NCBI GenBank assembly: GCA_963710725.1
Contig: CAVQBJ010000008.1
Location: 372,001-436,000, forward strand
DNA: 64,000 nt
Reading direction: 5' to 3'
DNA from: CAVQBJ01 sp963710725
GTDB taxonomy: Bacteria > Actinomycetota > Thermoleophilia > Solirubrobacterales > Solirubrobacteraceae
Position numbers and translations under genes: made by a program. Positions 33,017-42,296 of the stretch are shown piece after piece. Every line of letters begins with the position of its first letter. Within the stretch, counting starts at the first letter, position 1. Under the pieces are notes generated by a model. It was not told where the DNA came from, did no database searches, and saw nothing but the letters and a program-made list of their open reading frames with translations.

Positions 33017-34972
33017 GTGAGAAGGGGAGCGCTGACCACCTCCTTGGCAGCGCTGCTGCTTGCGTTGCTCGTCCGTGCGGCCGTGGCGGCCGCCGCGTCG
33101 GTGCCGGTGACGCCGTGTCCCAACGCGCCGGGTGTGGGCTGCGCAGAGGTCGCCGTGCCGCTCGACCCCGCTGACCCGGCCGGTCAGCAACTGCACCTGG
33201 CCGTGCGCCGGCTGCTCGCCGGAGCGACACCGAGCCAGGACGCCGTCGTCGGCCTCGCCGGCGGTCCGGGGCAGGCCGCGATCCCGCTCACCTCGACGTT
33301 CGCCGTGGAGATGGCGCCGGCGCTGCATACGCGCGACCTCGTCATCTTCGACCAGCGCGGCACCGGCTCGTCCGATCCGCTGCAGTGCCCCGCGCTGCAG
33401 CTCAACGCCCCCGAGTCGGCGGCGGTCGCGCTGTGCGCGAAGGAGCTCGGCCCCTCCCGCGGCGATTACACCACCGCGGACACGGTCGCCGACATCGAGG
33501 CCCTGCGGGTCGCGCTCGGCTACCAGAAGCTCGTCCTGTTCGGCACGTCGTACGGCACCAAGGTGGCGCTCGAGTACGCCGCGCGCTATCCGCAGAACGT
33601 CGAGGCGCTCGTGCTCGACTCGACGGTGCTGCCGAACGGACCAGACCCGCTCCAGCGCTCGACGTTCGCGGCGATTCCGACGGCCCTCGACGATCTGTGC
33701 TCCGACGGCGCGTGCGCGCGGATCAGCCCCGACCCGCTCGGCGAGATCGCCCATCTGGTCAGCGAGATCGATCGCACTCCGCTGCGCGGTCACATCTACG
33801 ATGGAAACGGCCAGCGCGTGCCGGCCGAGCTCGCCGGCCCCGACGTGCTGTCGCTGCTGGTGGCCGGCGATCTGAATCCGGCACTGCGGGCCGAGCTGCC
33901 GGCCGCGGTGCACGCCGCGCTCCGCGGCGACGGCGCGTCGCTGCTGCGCCTGTCCGCGCTCGCCGAGGGCTACCTGCCCGACGGTGCCCGACCGCGTGCG
34001 GTCCGCTCGCGATCGCCCCTGCAGACGAGCGAGCCGGCGTTCGATCAGGCGCTCTACCTGGCGACCTCCTGCGAGGAGTCGGCGTTCCCGTGGGCGCCGC
34101 GCACGGCACCCGCGTCATCGCGGCAGTCACAGGCGCTGGCCGCGCTGAGCGCCCTTCCGGAGTCGGCCCTGTATCCGTTCGATCGCCTGAGCGACTACTA
34201 CACCTCGAACATCCCCACCTGCCTCACCTGGCCGGTCGCGTCGGCGCCGCCGCCGGCGGCGAGTCCGCTGCCGAACGTCCCGACGCTCATCCTCTCCGGC
34301 GAGGATGACCTGCGCACCCCGACCGCGGACGCGCGCCTGGTCGCCGCCCAGATCCCCGACGCGCAGCTCCTCGTCGTGCCCCACACCGGGCACTCGGTGC
34401 TCGGCAGCGACCTGAGCAACTGCTCGGAGGACGCCGTTACCGCGTTCTTCGCCGGGCATACCGTGTCGCCGTGCACGAACGTGCCCGACGAGTTCAAGCC
34501 GACGCCGATCCCGCCCGTGCGCCTCGCCGACGTGCCACCGAGCCCGGGCCTCACGGGGACGACCGGCCGCTCGCTCACCGCGGTGCAGGACACGCTCGTC
34601 GATCTGCGCCGCGAGATCATCGGCGCAATCCTCAATGCGCAGGCGGCGTTGCCGAGCGGCGCACGTTTCGGCGGGCTGCGCGGCGGCGACGCCGCGCTCA
34701 CCGGCGAAGCGGTCGACCTGCACAGCTTCGCCTACATCCCCGGCGTCACGCTCACCGGTCGCGTACCGATCAACCTCCTCACGCGCGACGCCGGCTCAGC
34801 GGCTCGCATCGTCGTCGGCGGCTCGAGCGCGGCGAACGGCGTCGTCACCTTGCGTTCCGGCCGCCGTGCGGAGGGCACGCTCGGCGGACGGCACTTCAAC
34901 GTCACCCTCGCCGCCGATGCCCAGGCGTCGAGCGACTGGCCGCTGCCGCGCCGACGCGCGATCATCCCCTGA
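33017..34972 (+). CDS. Exported alpha/beta hydrolase, tripeptidyl-aminopeptidase-like
   Basis: 651 residues from GTG. A signal peptide occupies ~1-26. The hydrolase core has the oxyanion G-G-P-G, nucleophile in F-G-T-S-Y-G-T, an aspartate in S-G-E-D-D-L-R-T-P and histidine in H-T-G-H-S-V-L-G. This is the SlpD/SlpE-like prolyl or tripeptidyl aminopeptidase group of actinobacteria. About 150 C-terminal residues beyond the hydrolase form an extra beta-rich domain with no recognised family. Several cysteines fit extracellular disulphides. Confidence 0.85.
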   Translation: MRRGALTTSLAALLLALLVRAAVAAAASVPVTPCPNAPGVGCAEVAVPLDPADPAGQQLHLAVRRLLAGATPSQDAVVGLAGGPGQAAIPLTSTFAVEMAPALHTRDLVIFDQRGTGSSDPLQCPALQLNAPESAAVALCAKELGPSRGDYTTADTVADIEALRVALGYQKLVLFGTSYGTKVALEYAARYPQNVEALVLDSTVLPNGPDPLQRSTFAAIPTALDDLCSDGACARISPDPLGEIAHLVSEIDRTPLRGHIYDGNGQRVPAELAGPDVLSLLVAGDLNPALRAELPAAVHAALRGDGASLLRLSALAEGYLPDGARPRAVRSRSPLQTSEPAFDQALYLATSCEESAFPWAPRTAPASSRQSQALAALSALPESALYPFDRLSDYYTSNIPTCLTWPVASAPPPAASPLPNVPTLILSGEDDLRTPTADARLVAAQIPDAQLLVVPHTGHSVLGSDLSNCSEDAVTAFFAGHTVSPCTNVPDEFKPTPIPPVRLADVPPSPGLTGTTGRSLTAVQDTLVDLRREIIGAILNAQAALPSGARFGGLRGGDAALTGEAVDLHSFAYIPGVTLTGRVPINLLTRDAGSAARIVVGGSSAANGVVTLRSGRRAEGTLGGRHFNVTLAADAQASSDWPLPRRRAIIP

Positions 34973-35018
34973 GTCACGCAGCGCCGGCGCCGCCTCGCAG
35001 CACGTAAGCTGGTGGCAC

Positions 35019-37091
35019 GTGCCCAACGCGCTCGCCTCCGAGACGTCGCCCTACCTGCGCCAGCACCGCGACAACCCGGTGAACTGGCAACCGTGGGGCG
35101 AGGCGGCGCTCGCCGAGGCGCGCGACCGCGACCGGCCGCTGCTGGTGTCGATCGGCTACTCGGCCTGCCACTGGTGCCACGTGATGGAGCGCGAGTCCTT
35201 CGAGGACGAGCCCACGGCGGCGCTCATGAACGAGCAGTTCGTCTGCGTGAAGGTCGATCGCGAGGAACGGCCGGACCTCGACGCGATCTACATGGACGCC
35301 GTGCAGGCGATGACCGGGCATGGCGGCTGGCCGCTGAACGTGTTCCTCACCCCCGACCAGGCGCCGTTCTTCGGCGGGACGTACTTCCCGCCACAGCCAC
35401 GCCCCGGCCTCCCCTCCTGGCCGCAGGTGCTCGAGGCGGTCGCCGACGCGTGGACGACGCGACGGAGCGAGATCGTCGCCTCGACCGCCGGGATCGGCGA
35501 GCGCCTGTCGGGCGCGGCGCAGCTGGCGATGCCCGCGCGACGGATCGACCCGGCCGACCTCGACCGCGCCGTCGAGAGGCTTGCCGGCGCCTATGACGCC
35601 CGCAACGGCGGCTTCGGCGGCGCGCCCAAGTTCCCGCCGAGCTCGGTCCTGGAGTTCCTCCTGCGACGGGCGGCGACGGGTGACGTCGATGGCCCGGCCG
35701 CGCGGATGGCGCAGCATACGCTGCGCGCGATGGCCGCCGGCGGGATCCACGATCAGGTCGGCGGTGGATTCGCGCGCTACGCCGTCGATGCCACCTGGAC
35801 GGTCCCCCACTTCGAGAAGATGCTCTACGACAACGCGCTCCTGGCGCGCGCCTACCTGCACGGGTGGCAGCTGAGCGGCGACGGGCGCCTGCTCGACGTC
35901 GCGCTCGACACGCTGCAGTGGGCGCTGCGCGAGATGCGCGGCCCCGAGGGCGCCTTCTACGCGGCGCTCGATGCCGACTCCGAGGGCGTCGAGGGCCGCT
36001 TCTACGTGTGGAGCATCTCCGAGCTCGAGGCCGTGCTCGGAGCGGATACGGACGCGGCGATCGCATACTTCGGCGCGTCCGAGGAGGGCAACTTCGAGGG
36101 TGTCAACGTGCTCCAGGGCCACGGACCGCACCCCGGCGACGCCGCGCTTGCGCGCATCCGCGAACGGCTGCTCGCCGCGCGGGCACAGCGCGTACGACCC
36201 GGGCTGGACGACAAGCGCCTGACCGCCTGGAACGCGCTGATGATCGGCGCGCTCGCCGAGGCCGGCGCCGTGCTGGGCGCAACACGCCCCTCCGCCGTCC
36301 CGGCCGGGCGCGCGCGTGAGCTCCTCGACGCCGCGCGGCGCGCGGCCGACTTCGTGCTGAGCGCGATGCGTGACGCCGACGGTCACCTGCTGCGCACCTA
36401 CAGCGACGGCCGGGCCAGACTGCCCGCCTATCTCGAGGACCATGCGTTCCTCCTCGAGGCGCTCCTGACGCTGTATGAGAGCACGTTCGAGGACCGCTGG
36501 TTCCTCGCCGCCCGCGAGCTGGCCGACACGATCCTGCGGCGCTTCGCCGACCCCGAGCAGGGCGGCTTCTTCTCCACGGCGAGCGACCACGAGGCGCTCA
36601 TCGCGCGGCGCAAGGACCTCGAGGACGCGCCGATCCCGGCGGGCAGCTCGAGCGCCGCGTTCGGCCTGCTGCGCCTGGCCGCCCTCAGCGGAGAGGCCCG
36701 CTACGAGGTCGCGGCCTCCGACGGGCTGCGCCTCGCGCACGAGCTCGCGCCCCGTCATCCGGTCGCGTTCGGGCACCTGCTGACGGCGATCGACTTCTCG
36801 CTCGCGCCTGCGCGCGAGGTCGCGCTCGTCGGCGAACCGCTCGATCCACTGCTCGGCGTCGTGCGTGCGCGCCTGCGCCCGCACCTCGTTCTCGCCGGCT
36901 CGGCAGCGGCCGCCGCGACGCCGGCCGTGCCGCTGCTGCGCGACCGGGCGCCGATCGACGGGCGGCCCACCGCCTACGTGTGCGAGCGCTTCGCGTGTCA
37001 GGCCCCGGTGACCGAGCCCGCGCAGCTGGCGGCGCTCCTGCACGACGGTCGCGCCGAGGACGGCGCGGGCGCTGTGCTTCAATCGCCATGA
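35019..37091 (+). CDS. DUF255 thioredoxin-like/six-hairpin protein (YyaL/SPATA20 family)
   Basis: 690 residues from GTG. The N-terminal thioredoxin-like domain opens with L-A-S-E-T-S-P-Y-L-R-Q-H and carries the conserved Y-S-A-C-H-W-C-H-V-M. The remainder is a long alpha/alpha barrel resembling N-acylglucosamine epimerase folds (W-T-V-P-H-F-E-K-M-L-Y-D-N-A, D-D-K-R-L-T-A-W-N). The family is widespread but its biochemical role is unsettled. Its stop overlaps the ATG of the Tim44-like gene, so both are likely co-translated. Confidence 0.93.
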   Translation: MPNALASETSPYLRQHRDNPVNWQPWGEAALAEARDRDRPLLVSIGYSACHWCHVMERESFEDEPTAALMNEQFVCVKVDREERPDLDAIYMDAVQAMTGHGGWPLNVFLTPDQAPFFGGTYFPPQPRPGLPSWPQVLEAVADAWTTRRSEIVASTAGIGERLSGAAQLAMPARRIDPADLDRAVERLAGAYDARNGGFGGAPKFPPSSVLEFLLRRAATGDVDGPAARMAQHTLRAMAAGGIHDQVGGGFARYAVDATWTVPHFEKMLYDNALLARAYLHGWQLSGDGRLLDVALDTLQWALREMRGPEGAFYAALDADSEGVEGRFYVWSISELEAVLGADTDAAIAYFGASEEGNFEGVNVLQGHGPHPGDAALARIRERLLAARAQRVRPGLDDKRLTAWNALMIGALAEAGAVLGATRPSAVPAGRARELLDAARRAADFVLSAMRDADGHLLRTYSDGRARLPAYLEDHAFLLEALLTLYESTFEDRWFLAARELADTILRRFADPEQGGFFSTASDHEALIARRKDLEDAPIPAGSSSAAFGLLRLAALSGEARYEVAASDGLRLAHELAPRHPVAFGHLLTAIDFSLAPAREVALVGEPLDPLLGVVRARLRPHLVLAGSAAAAATPAVPLLRDRAPIDGRPTAYVCERFACQAPVTEPAQLAALLHDGRAEDGAGAVLQSP

Positions 37092-38473
37092 TGAGACCTC
37101 GGCCATTCCGGGCCCTGACGGTCGTCGGTGTGACGGTCGCCGCGCTCACCGTGCACGCCGGCTCGGCGCTCGCGCTCGCCGGCGGCGGCAGCTCGGGCTT
37201 CGGCGGCGGAGGCGGCGGTTTCGGCGGAGGCGGCGGCTTTGGCGGAGGCGGCGGCCTCGGCCGCGGCGTGGGCATCGGCATCGGCCTCGGGCTCGGCCGC
37301 CACGCCGGCGGGCTCGCGGCCGGACTGATCGTCGTCATCATCGTCCTCGGCCTCCTCCTCGCGACCGCCACCCTGATCGGCGCGTGGCGCTACCGACGCG
37401 TGCGGCAAGCGCGCGTGGAGCGTGTCCGCCTGGCCGCACTCGAGGCGGCCGAAGACGATCCCGAGTTCGCTCCTGACGTGGTCGATCGGGAGACCCGCGC
37501 GCTGTTCGCGAACATCGAGAAGGCGTGGTCGGCCGACGACCGCGCGCGGCTGGCGCAGCTCGTCGGCCCCGACCTCATGGTCGAGTGGAACCGGCGCCTG
37601 GACGACTTCGCGCGCCGCGGATGGCGCAACGAGGTGGCGATCCTGTCCGACCCCGAGATCGAGTACGTCGGCCTCGTCAACCGCGGGTCCGATGCCGACG
37701 ACCACGTCGTCGTACGCCTCACGGCGCGCATGAACGACATCGTGCGCGATTCCTACGGCAACGTCATCCTCGCCAACGGCGCCGCTTCGACCCAGACGAC
37801 CATGTGCGAATACTGGACCCTCGGCAAGGGCGGCGGTCACTGGCGACTCGTCTCGATCGAACAGCGCGCCGAGGGCGATCACGAGCTCGTCGAGGAGATC
37901 GTGGCCACGCCGTGGTCGGACGACGAGCGCCTGCGCGACACCTCGCTGGTCGAGCAGGCCGTGGCCGAGCGGACACCCGAGGGCACCGATATCGGCGAGC
38001 TCGCGCCCCCGGAGCTCAGTCCCGAGGCTCGCGCCGCCGCGCTCGACCTGTCGCTCGTCGACGGTCGCTTTGCCCCCGACGTGCTCATCGCCGAGGTCCG
38101 CCGTGCCGTGCAGGCGTGGACCGATGCCGTCGACGGCAGCGACACCGACCTGCGCCAGCTGGCGAGCGGACGGGCGACCCGCGATCTGCTGCACCCCGGG
38201 GACACGAGCGAGCGCACGCGGCTCGTCCTGCGCGGCCCGCGGGTGCGCTCCGTGCAGATCGTCGCGCTCGACCCCCACGCAACTCCGCCGCGCATGACGG
38301 TGGAGCTGCAGGTGAGTGCGCGCCGCTACATCGAGGACCGCGACACGCTGGCCCTGCAGAGCGGCAGCAAGGACCATGACACGTCGTTCGTGGAGCGCTG
38401 GGGCCTCGCGCTCGACGGCGACGACGAGCACCCTTGGCGCATCGTCGACGCCGCGGCGCCGGCGCCGGCCTGA
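37088..38473 (+). CDS. Membrane protein with Tim44-like domain
   Basis: 461 residues. Signal peptide or first helix (~8-30), then a Gly-rich stretch with repeats of G-F-G-G-G-G (~32-65), a second membrane helix (~75-98), and a soluble part. Residues ~125-270 fit a Tim44-like fold (C-E-Y-W-T-L-G ... W-R-L-V-S-I); a second related unit may follow (to ~455, ending V-E-R-W-G-L-A-L ... W-R-I-V-D-A). The start codon ATG at 37088 overlaps the upstream stop. Bacterial Tim44-like proteins sit at the membrane; function here unknown. Confidence 0.78.
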   Translation: MMRPRPFRALTVVGVTVAALTVHAGSALALAGGGSSGFGGGGGGFGGGGGFGGGGGLGRGVGIGIGLGLGRHAGGLAAGLIVVIIVLGLLLATATLIGAWRYRRVRQARVERVRLAALEAAEDDPEFAPDVVDRETRALFANIEKAWSADDRARLAQLVGPDLMVEWNRRLDDFARRGWRNEVAILSDPEIEYVGLVNRGSDADDHVVVRLTARMNDIVRDSYGNVILANGAASTQTTMCEYWTLGKGGGHWRLVSIEQRAEGDHELVEEIVATPWSDDERLRDTSLVEQAVAERTPEGTDIGELAPPELSPEARAAALDLSLVDGRFAPDVLIAEVRRAVQAWTDAVDGSDTDLRQLASGRATRDLLHPGDTSERTRLVLRGPRVRSVQIVALDPHATPPRMTVELQVSARRYIEDRDTLALQSGSKDHDTSFVERWGLALDGDDEHPWRIVDAAAPAPA

Positions 38474-38505
38474 GACGATCCCGGCCCGCGGCCGGTGAGG
38501 GGCCC

Positions 38506-39843
38506 CTAGAGAATCGACAGGTAGCGGTCGAGCTCCCACTGGGTGACCTGCACCCGGTAGTCGTCCCACTCCTGGCGCTTGATCTCCACGTAGCGGTTGA
38601 ACATGTGCTCGCCGAGGGTGCGCAGCGCGAGCTCGGACTCGGCGGTGATCTCGATCGCCTCGCCGAGCGTCTCGGGCAACTGCTCGACGCCGAGGCGCCG
38701 GCGCTCGTCGGGCGAGAGGTGGTAGAGATTCTTCTCCATCGGCTCGGGCAGCTCGTAGCCGCGCTCGATCCCTTCCAGTCCGGCCTGCAGCAGCGCGGCG
38801 AAGGTGAGGTACGGGTTGCAGGCCGGATCCGGGCAGCGCAGCTCCATGCGCGTCGCGCGCTCCTTGCCCGGGTGGTAGAGCGGGACGCGCACGAGCGCCG
38901 AGCGGTTGCGCCGCGACCAGGCGACGTAGACGGGCGCCTCGAACCCGGGCACGAGGCGCTTGTAGCTGTTCACCCACTGGGCGAAGATCGAGCAGATCTC
39001 GCGCGCGTGCTTGAGCTGGCCGGCGATGAACGCCTTGCCCACGTCGGACAGGAAGTATTGGTCGCTCTCGTCGTAGAAGGCGTTGCTCTCGCCGCTGAAC
39101 AATGACTGGTGGGTGTGCATGCCTGAGCCGTTCTCGCCGAACAGCGGTTTGGGCATGAACGTCGCGTGCCAGCCGTACTTCATCGCGTACTCCTTGACCG
39201 TGATGCGGTACGTCATGCAGTCGTCGGCCATCTTCATCGCGTCGGCGTAGCGCATGTCGATCTCGTGCTGGGAGGGGCCGACCTCGTGATGGGTGTACTC
39301 GACGTGGATGCCGAGCTGCTCGAGCGCGAGCACGGTCTCGCGGCGCACGTCCGAGCCGGCGTCGAGCGTCGTCAGATCGAAGTAGCCGCCCTCGTCGAGC
39401 ACCTCGGTTCCCTTGTGGTCGCGGAACAGGAAGTACTCGAGCTCGGGGCCGACGTTGAACGTGTCGAAGCCCATCGCGTGCGCGCGCTGCAGGGCGCGGC
39501 GCAGCACATGGCGGGGATCGCCCTCGTAGGGCGTACGCTCCGGGGTGAGGATGTCGCAGAACATCCGACCGACCCCCTGCTCCTCCGGGCGCCAGGGCAG
39601 CACGGCGAAGGTCGTCGGGTCGGGCATCGCGACCATGTCGGACTCCTCGATCGCGTTGAAGCCGGTGATCGAGGATCCGTCGAAGCCCATGCCGCCCTCG
39701 AACGCGTCGTCGAGCTCGTCGACGTTGATCGAGAACGACTTCAGCTGGCCGAGGATGTCGGTGAACCAGAAGCGGATGAAGCGGATCTCGCGCTCCAGAA
39801 CGATGGCCTTGACGTCCTCGATGGATTGCGGCATATCGGCCAC
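38506..39843 (-). CDS. glnA: Glutamine synthetase, class I alpha-type
   Basis: 445 residues, matching the short GSI-alpha form. Signatures: G-F-D-G-S-S-I near the N-terminus, N-V-G-P-E-L-E-Y-F-L-F, and the ATP site N-G-S-G-M-H-T-H-Q-S. The ~25-residue insertion of GSI-beta enzymes is absent, so classical adenylylation control is not expected. I favour the GTG at 39843 because a GAGGAGGTG ribosome site lies 7 bp ahead; the ATG at 39834 would be 16 bp away. No GlnR gene or inverted-repeat operator is seen nearby. Confidence 0.96.
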   Translation of the reverse strand: MADMPQSIEDVKAIVLEREIRFIRFWFTDILGQLKSFSINVDELDDAFEGGMGFDGSSITGFNAIEESDMVAMPDPTTFAVLPWRPEEQGVGRMFCDILTPERTPYEGDPRHVLRRALQRAHAMGFDTFNVGPELEYFLFRDHKGTEVLDEGGYFDLTTLDAGSDVRRETVLALEQLGIHVEYTHHEVGPSQHEIDMRYADAMKMADDCMTYRITVKEYAMKYGWHATFMPKPLFGENGSGMHTHQSLFSGESNAFYDESDQYFLSDVGKAFIAGQLKHAREICSIFAQWVNSYKRLVPGFEAPVYVAWSRRNRSALVRVPLYHPGKERATRMELRCPDPACNPYLTFAALLQAGLEGIERGYELPEPMEKNLYHLSPDERRRLGVEQLPETLGEAIEITAESELALRTLGEHMFNRYVEIKRQEWDDYRVQVTQWELDRYLSIL

Positions 39844-39850
39844 TGAACGG

Positions 39851-39859
39851 CACCTCCTC
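39851..39859 (-). promoter_or_regulatory. Ribosome binding site deciding the glnA start
   Basis: GAGGAGGTG on the minus strand with a 7-nt spacer to GTG 39843, favouring that codon over the in-frame ATG at 39834. Confidence 0.7.
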
Positions 39860-40012
39860 GGCGGTCGGTCACACGAGCTCACGCGGGCTCGGCGGCCACC
39901 CTAGTTGATCGCACGCGCCCGGGGCGGCGCAGCCGGCGAGGCTCCGACGCGGGGTCGAGGCGCGCTGGACCGCCGGGCCAGGGTCCCGGACGCGCCGTCG
40001 GTGCGCCGATCG

Positions 40013-40576
40013 CTACGCGGCGCGCTGCTGTCGTGACTCTTCGGCGGAGCCGTCGACCGGCACGTCGGCCGCGAGGTTGATCATCGCCGTGAACGTCTCC
40101 AGCGCGGTGTACGCGACGGCCTCGAGGATCTCCTCGTCCGACCAGCCGGCCTCCCGCGCCTCCTCGTGGAGGTGCATCGGAGGGCTGCCGGGACCCTGGA
40201 CGACAGCCTTGAGGTAGCGCAGCAGCGCGGCCTCGTGCTCGTCGCAGCTGTCGAACTCGCGAGCGAGCGCGACCTCGTCGAGCCCGAGCCCGGCTGCTCG
40301 CGCGGTGCGGCTGTGCAGCGCGATCCCCGGGAGCGAGCGATGGTGCTCGGCGACGGCGAGCGCTATCCGCTGGTGCGTGGTCGCCGACAGCTCACCGTGG
40401 CGCAACTCGGTGCGAAACCGCGCGTATGCGCGCAGCGCGGCGGGTGACCCGGCGAGCACGCCGAGGAAGTTCGGCAGCTGCCCGCCCGCGGCGAGCACGC
40501 CCCGCAGAACCGGGAGCGAGCCCTCGGGTGCGGTGAGATCGTCGTGGATCTGGAACCTGCTCATCTGTGTCTTCAT
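40013..40576 (-). CDS. AhpD/carboxymuconolactone-decarboxylase-like protein without catalytic cysteines
   Basis: 187 residues. The overall pattern (P-N-F-L-G-V-L-A, T-T-H-Q-R-I-A-L-A-V-A-E, Y-T-A-L-E-T-F-T) is that of the AhpD-like/CMD family of helical hydroperoxidases. The active C-x2-C that follows A-E in the family is replaced here by S81-L-P-G84; Glu77 and His88 of the proton relay remain. It is therefore unlikely to be a peroxidase and may be a structural or altered-function relative. An in-frame ATG at 40564 is an alternative start. Confidence 0.8.
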   Translation of the reverse strand: MKTQMSRFQIHDDLTAPEGSLPVLRGVLAAGGQLPNFLGVLAGSPAALRAYARFRTELRHGELSATTHQRIALAVAEHHRSLPGIALHSRTARAAGLGLDEVALAREFDSCDEHEAALLRYLKAVVQGPGSPPMHLHEEAREAGWSDEEILEAVAYTALETFTAMINLAADVPVDGSAEESRQQRAA

Positions 40577-40973
40577 GCGACGTCCTTCGCGACGGCGGGG
40601 TCGGGCGACGCGCGATGAGGGTCGGCGCTGCCCTCACGGGGGATATAAGGACCGAACCCACCTCGGTGGCTTCGGCTGCCTCAGTTCCAGCATAAGGCGA
40701 TACGCACGACCTGCCCCAACGGATCTGCGGGGGAGGAGCGAGCGTTCCCCGACGGGGTCGTCGGGGCGCCGGACGCCGGCCATTCGAGGCGTACTACGGG
40801 ACGCCGTAGGTGGGCGGATCCTTCCGGGGACGGCGGCCACGGGGACATCGCGACGGAGCGCCTCGGGGCGGCCTCGCCGCGGACGTGTTCGTCTTTTGTG
40901 CGAATGGTCATGCTCAACGACGAGCACCCCCGGCCGCAGAGGCCCCCGCGCCGCCCCGTCGAGCGACGATCCG
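40577..40973. other. Intergenic, no gene seen
   Basis: About 400 bp between two minus-strand genes. Open frames across it have Arg/Pro-rich composition and no domain or ribosome site. It must contain the promoter of the AhpD-like gene and any terminator of the membrane protein gene, but neither is distinct by eye. Confidence 0.6.
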
Positions 40974-41486
40974 CTACAGCCCGTGGGCGCTGACCGCAGC
41001 GACGAGCAGGGTCAGCAGCGCCAGCGCGAACGCCCAGGCGGCGAGCCGGTCGGGGTTCGGCCCGAGTCGCTCGGCCGGTCGCGGGCGCGGACGCACCCGC
41101 CGTGGCGTCGAGGCGGCCACCGAGCGAGCCGAGCCGTCCGCATCGGCGAAGTCATAGGGCGCGTCGGCGGGGCGCAGGCGGGGCGCCACCACCGTCGGGA
41201 TGGCCTGGCCACGTATGCGCACCGTGCGCCGAGTGCCTTCGGCCGCCGGCGCCGGCGCGCGCTCGGCCGGCCGCCGCGAGACCTCGCGAGTCGCTGCCGA
41301 CGAGTCGTGGCCGTGCGCGCTCTCCGCCGCCACCGGCGAGCGAGCTGCGCGGGCCTCCGCGACGGAGGAGGCGGCTCGACGTGATTCGCGGACGGGGGCC
41401 TCGGCCTGCGGGGTGCGGCGGCGCTCGATGCGCTCGCGCACCTCCTCGACTTCGGTCCACCACGCCGTTGCTTCGGCTGGTGACAT
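40974..41486 (-). CDS. Uncharacterised tail-anchored membrane protein under riboswitch control
   Basis: 170 residues. N-terminal ~30 residues are helical and charged (W-W-T-E-V-E-E-V-R-E-R-I-E-R), then a long disordered Ala/Arg/Pro region with a short conserved-looking stretch T-V-R-I-R-G-Q-A-I-P-T-V-V, and one transmembrane helix at the C-terminus (~148-167). No signal peptide, catalytic motif or known family. Its ATG is 12 nt downstream of a c-di-AMP riboswitch, which usually governs wall hydrolases, potassium uptake or osmolyte genes, so a role in envelope or osmotic homeostasis is inferred. Confidence 0.65.
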   Translation of the reverse strand: MSPAEATAWWTEVEEVRERIERRRTPQAEAPVRESRRAASSVAEARAARSPVAAESAHGHDSSAATREVSRRPAERAPAPAAEGTRRTVRIRGQAIPTVVAPRLRPADAPYDFADADGSARSVAASTPRRVRPRPRPAERLGPNPDRLAAWAFALALLTLLVAAVSAHGL

Positions 41487-41497
41487 GGGTGTAATTG

Positions 41498-41614
41498 CTC
41501 TTTCGGGTCGGCTTACGGGGTTAGCTGACGGGCTCGCGCAGAAAGAGTCGCGCTACGCACACTGGCGGCGATTCGCCCCAACAATTGGGTCCCCCGCTCT
41601 CGCCCCCCGAGAAG
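41498..41614 (-). ncRNA. c-di-AMP riboswitch (ydaO-yuaA type)
   Basis: On the minus strand the conserved blocks of this class appear in order: GAGCGGGGGACCCAA (from 41599), GGGGCGAATCG (41579-41569), and GTCAGCTAACCCCGTAAGC (41529-41511). The outer helix can form between CTTCTCGGG near 41614 and CCCGAAAG near 41501. This class binds cyclic di-AMP and normally switches the downstream gene off. It immediately precedes the membrane protein gene at 40974-41486. Exact ends are estimated by eye. Confidence 0.88.
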
Positions 41615-41675
41615 GGAGGAGATTCAGCGGTTGCGTCGGCATCCTACCAAGGCGTCCGGCGGAGCGAACGTCCGC

Positions 41676-42152
41676 TCAGTGACCGGCGACGGCGGCGACG
41701 TAGCTGGCGACGGCCTGCGCGTCGACACCGGTGTAGAGCGCGGCGGGCATGTTCCCGTTGCCGCGATAGCGCCCGTTGAGGATCGCGTCGAGCACGAGCG
41801 CGGCCGGCGGGCGCAGCACGTCCAGGTTCGGGCCGGTGTGGCCGTTGGCCTCGGAGGCGCGCAGCGTGTGACAGACGGCGCAGGCCTGGCCGAACAGATA
41901 GCGGCCATGCTGCTGAGCCGTGTTGAGCGTCACCCCGCCGGGGGCCGTGGCCGCGTGGTTCGTGGCGTTATCGGCGATCACGAGCGCCGGAACGGCGATC
42001 CCGAAGCCGAACAGCACGACGATGACCCCGAGCGTCAGTCGTGCGCCGGCGCGCGACTCGCCGGGGGTCGGCTCGGCCGGGCCGCTCCGCATCGCCACGA
42101 GCACGACGCCGAGGCCGAGGACCACCCAGAAGATGACGAAGCCAATGACCAT
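41676..42152 (-). CDS. Membrane-anchored c-type cytochrome
   Basis: 158 residues. Two N-terminal membrane helices (~2-22 and ~40-60) precede a mono-haem cytochrome c domain with C-A-V-C-H and a methionine ligand in G-N-G-N-M-P-A-A-L. It would shuttle electrons on the outer membrane face, for example to a terminal oxidase. No oxidase subunits are adjacent. Its 3' end lies ~60 bp before the riboswitch transcribed from the same strand, so read-through into the riboswitch is possible. Confidence 0.88.
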   Translation of the reverse strand: MVIGFVIFWVVLGLGVVLVAMRSGPAEPTPGESRAGARLTLGVIVVLFGFGIAVPALVIADNATNHAATAPGGVTLNTAQQHGRYLFGQACAVCHTLRASEANGHTGPNLDVLRPPAALVLDAILNGRYRGNGNMPAALYTGVDAQAVASYVAAVAGH

Positions 42153-42296
42153 TGACGCGACGGGACCATACCTGAGCCGCCCGCGGACCGGCCCGATCGC
42201 CGGAGCGTCCCGCTGCCGACAACTACGGAAGATCTTCATGAGATCGTCCACGGCCGGCCCGGCTCGGTCGCCTTTCGGTGCATACTGGATGGAGGC

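Noticed and set aside
34974..37106. A 710-codon minus-strand frame
   Set aside because: Antisense to the DUF255 gene, which has clear family motifs; the mirror frame has none.
37079..39853. A 924-codon minus-strand frame
   Set aside because: It spans two real genes in the wrong frame and its product is Arg-rich with no recognisable domain.
40634..40927. 97-codon minus-strand frame in the gap after the AhpD-like gene
   Set aside because: Arg/Pro-rich, no start signal or family resemblance.
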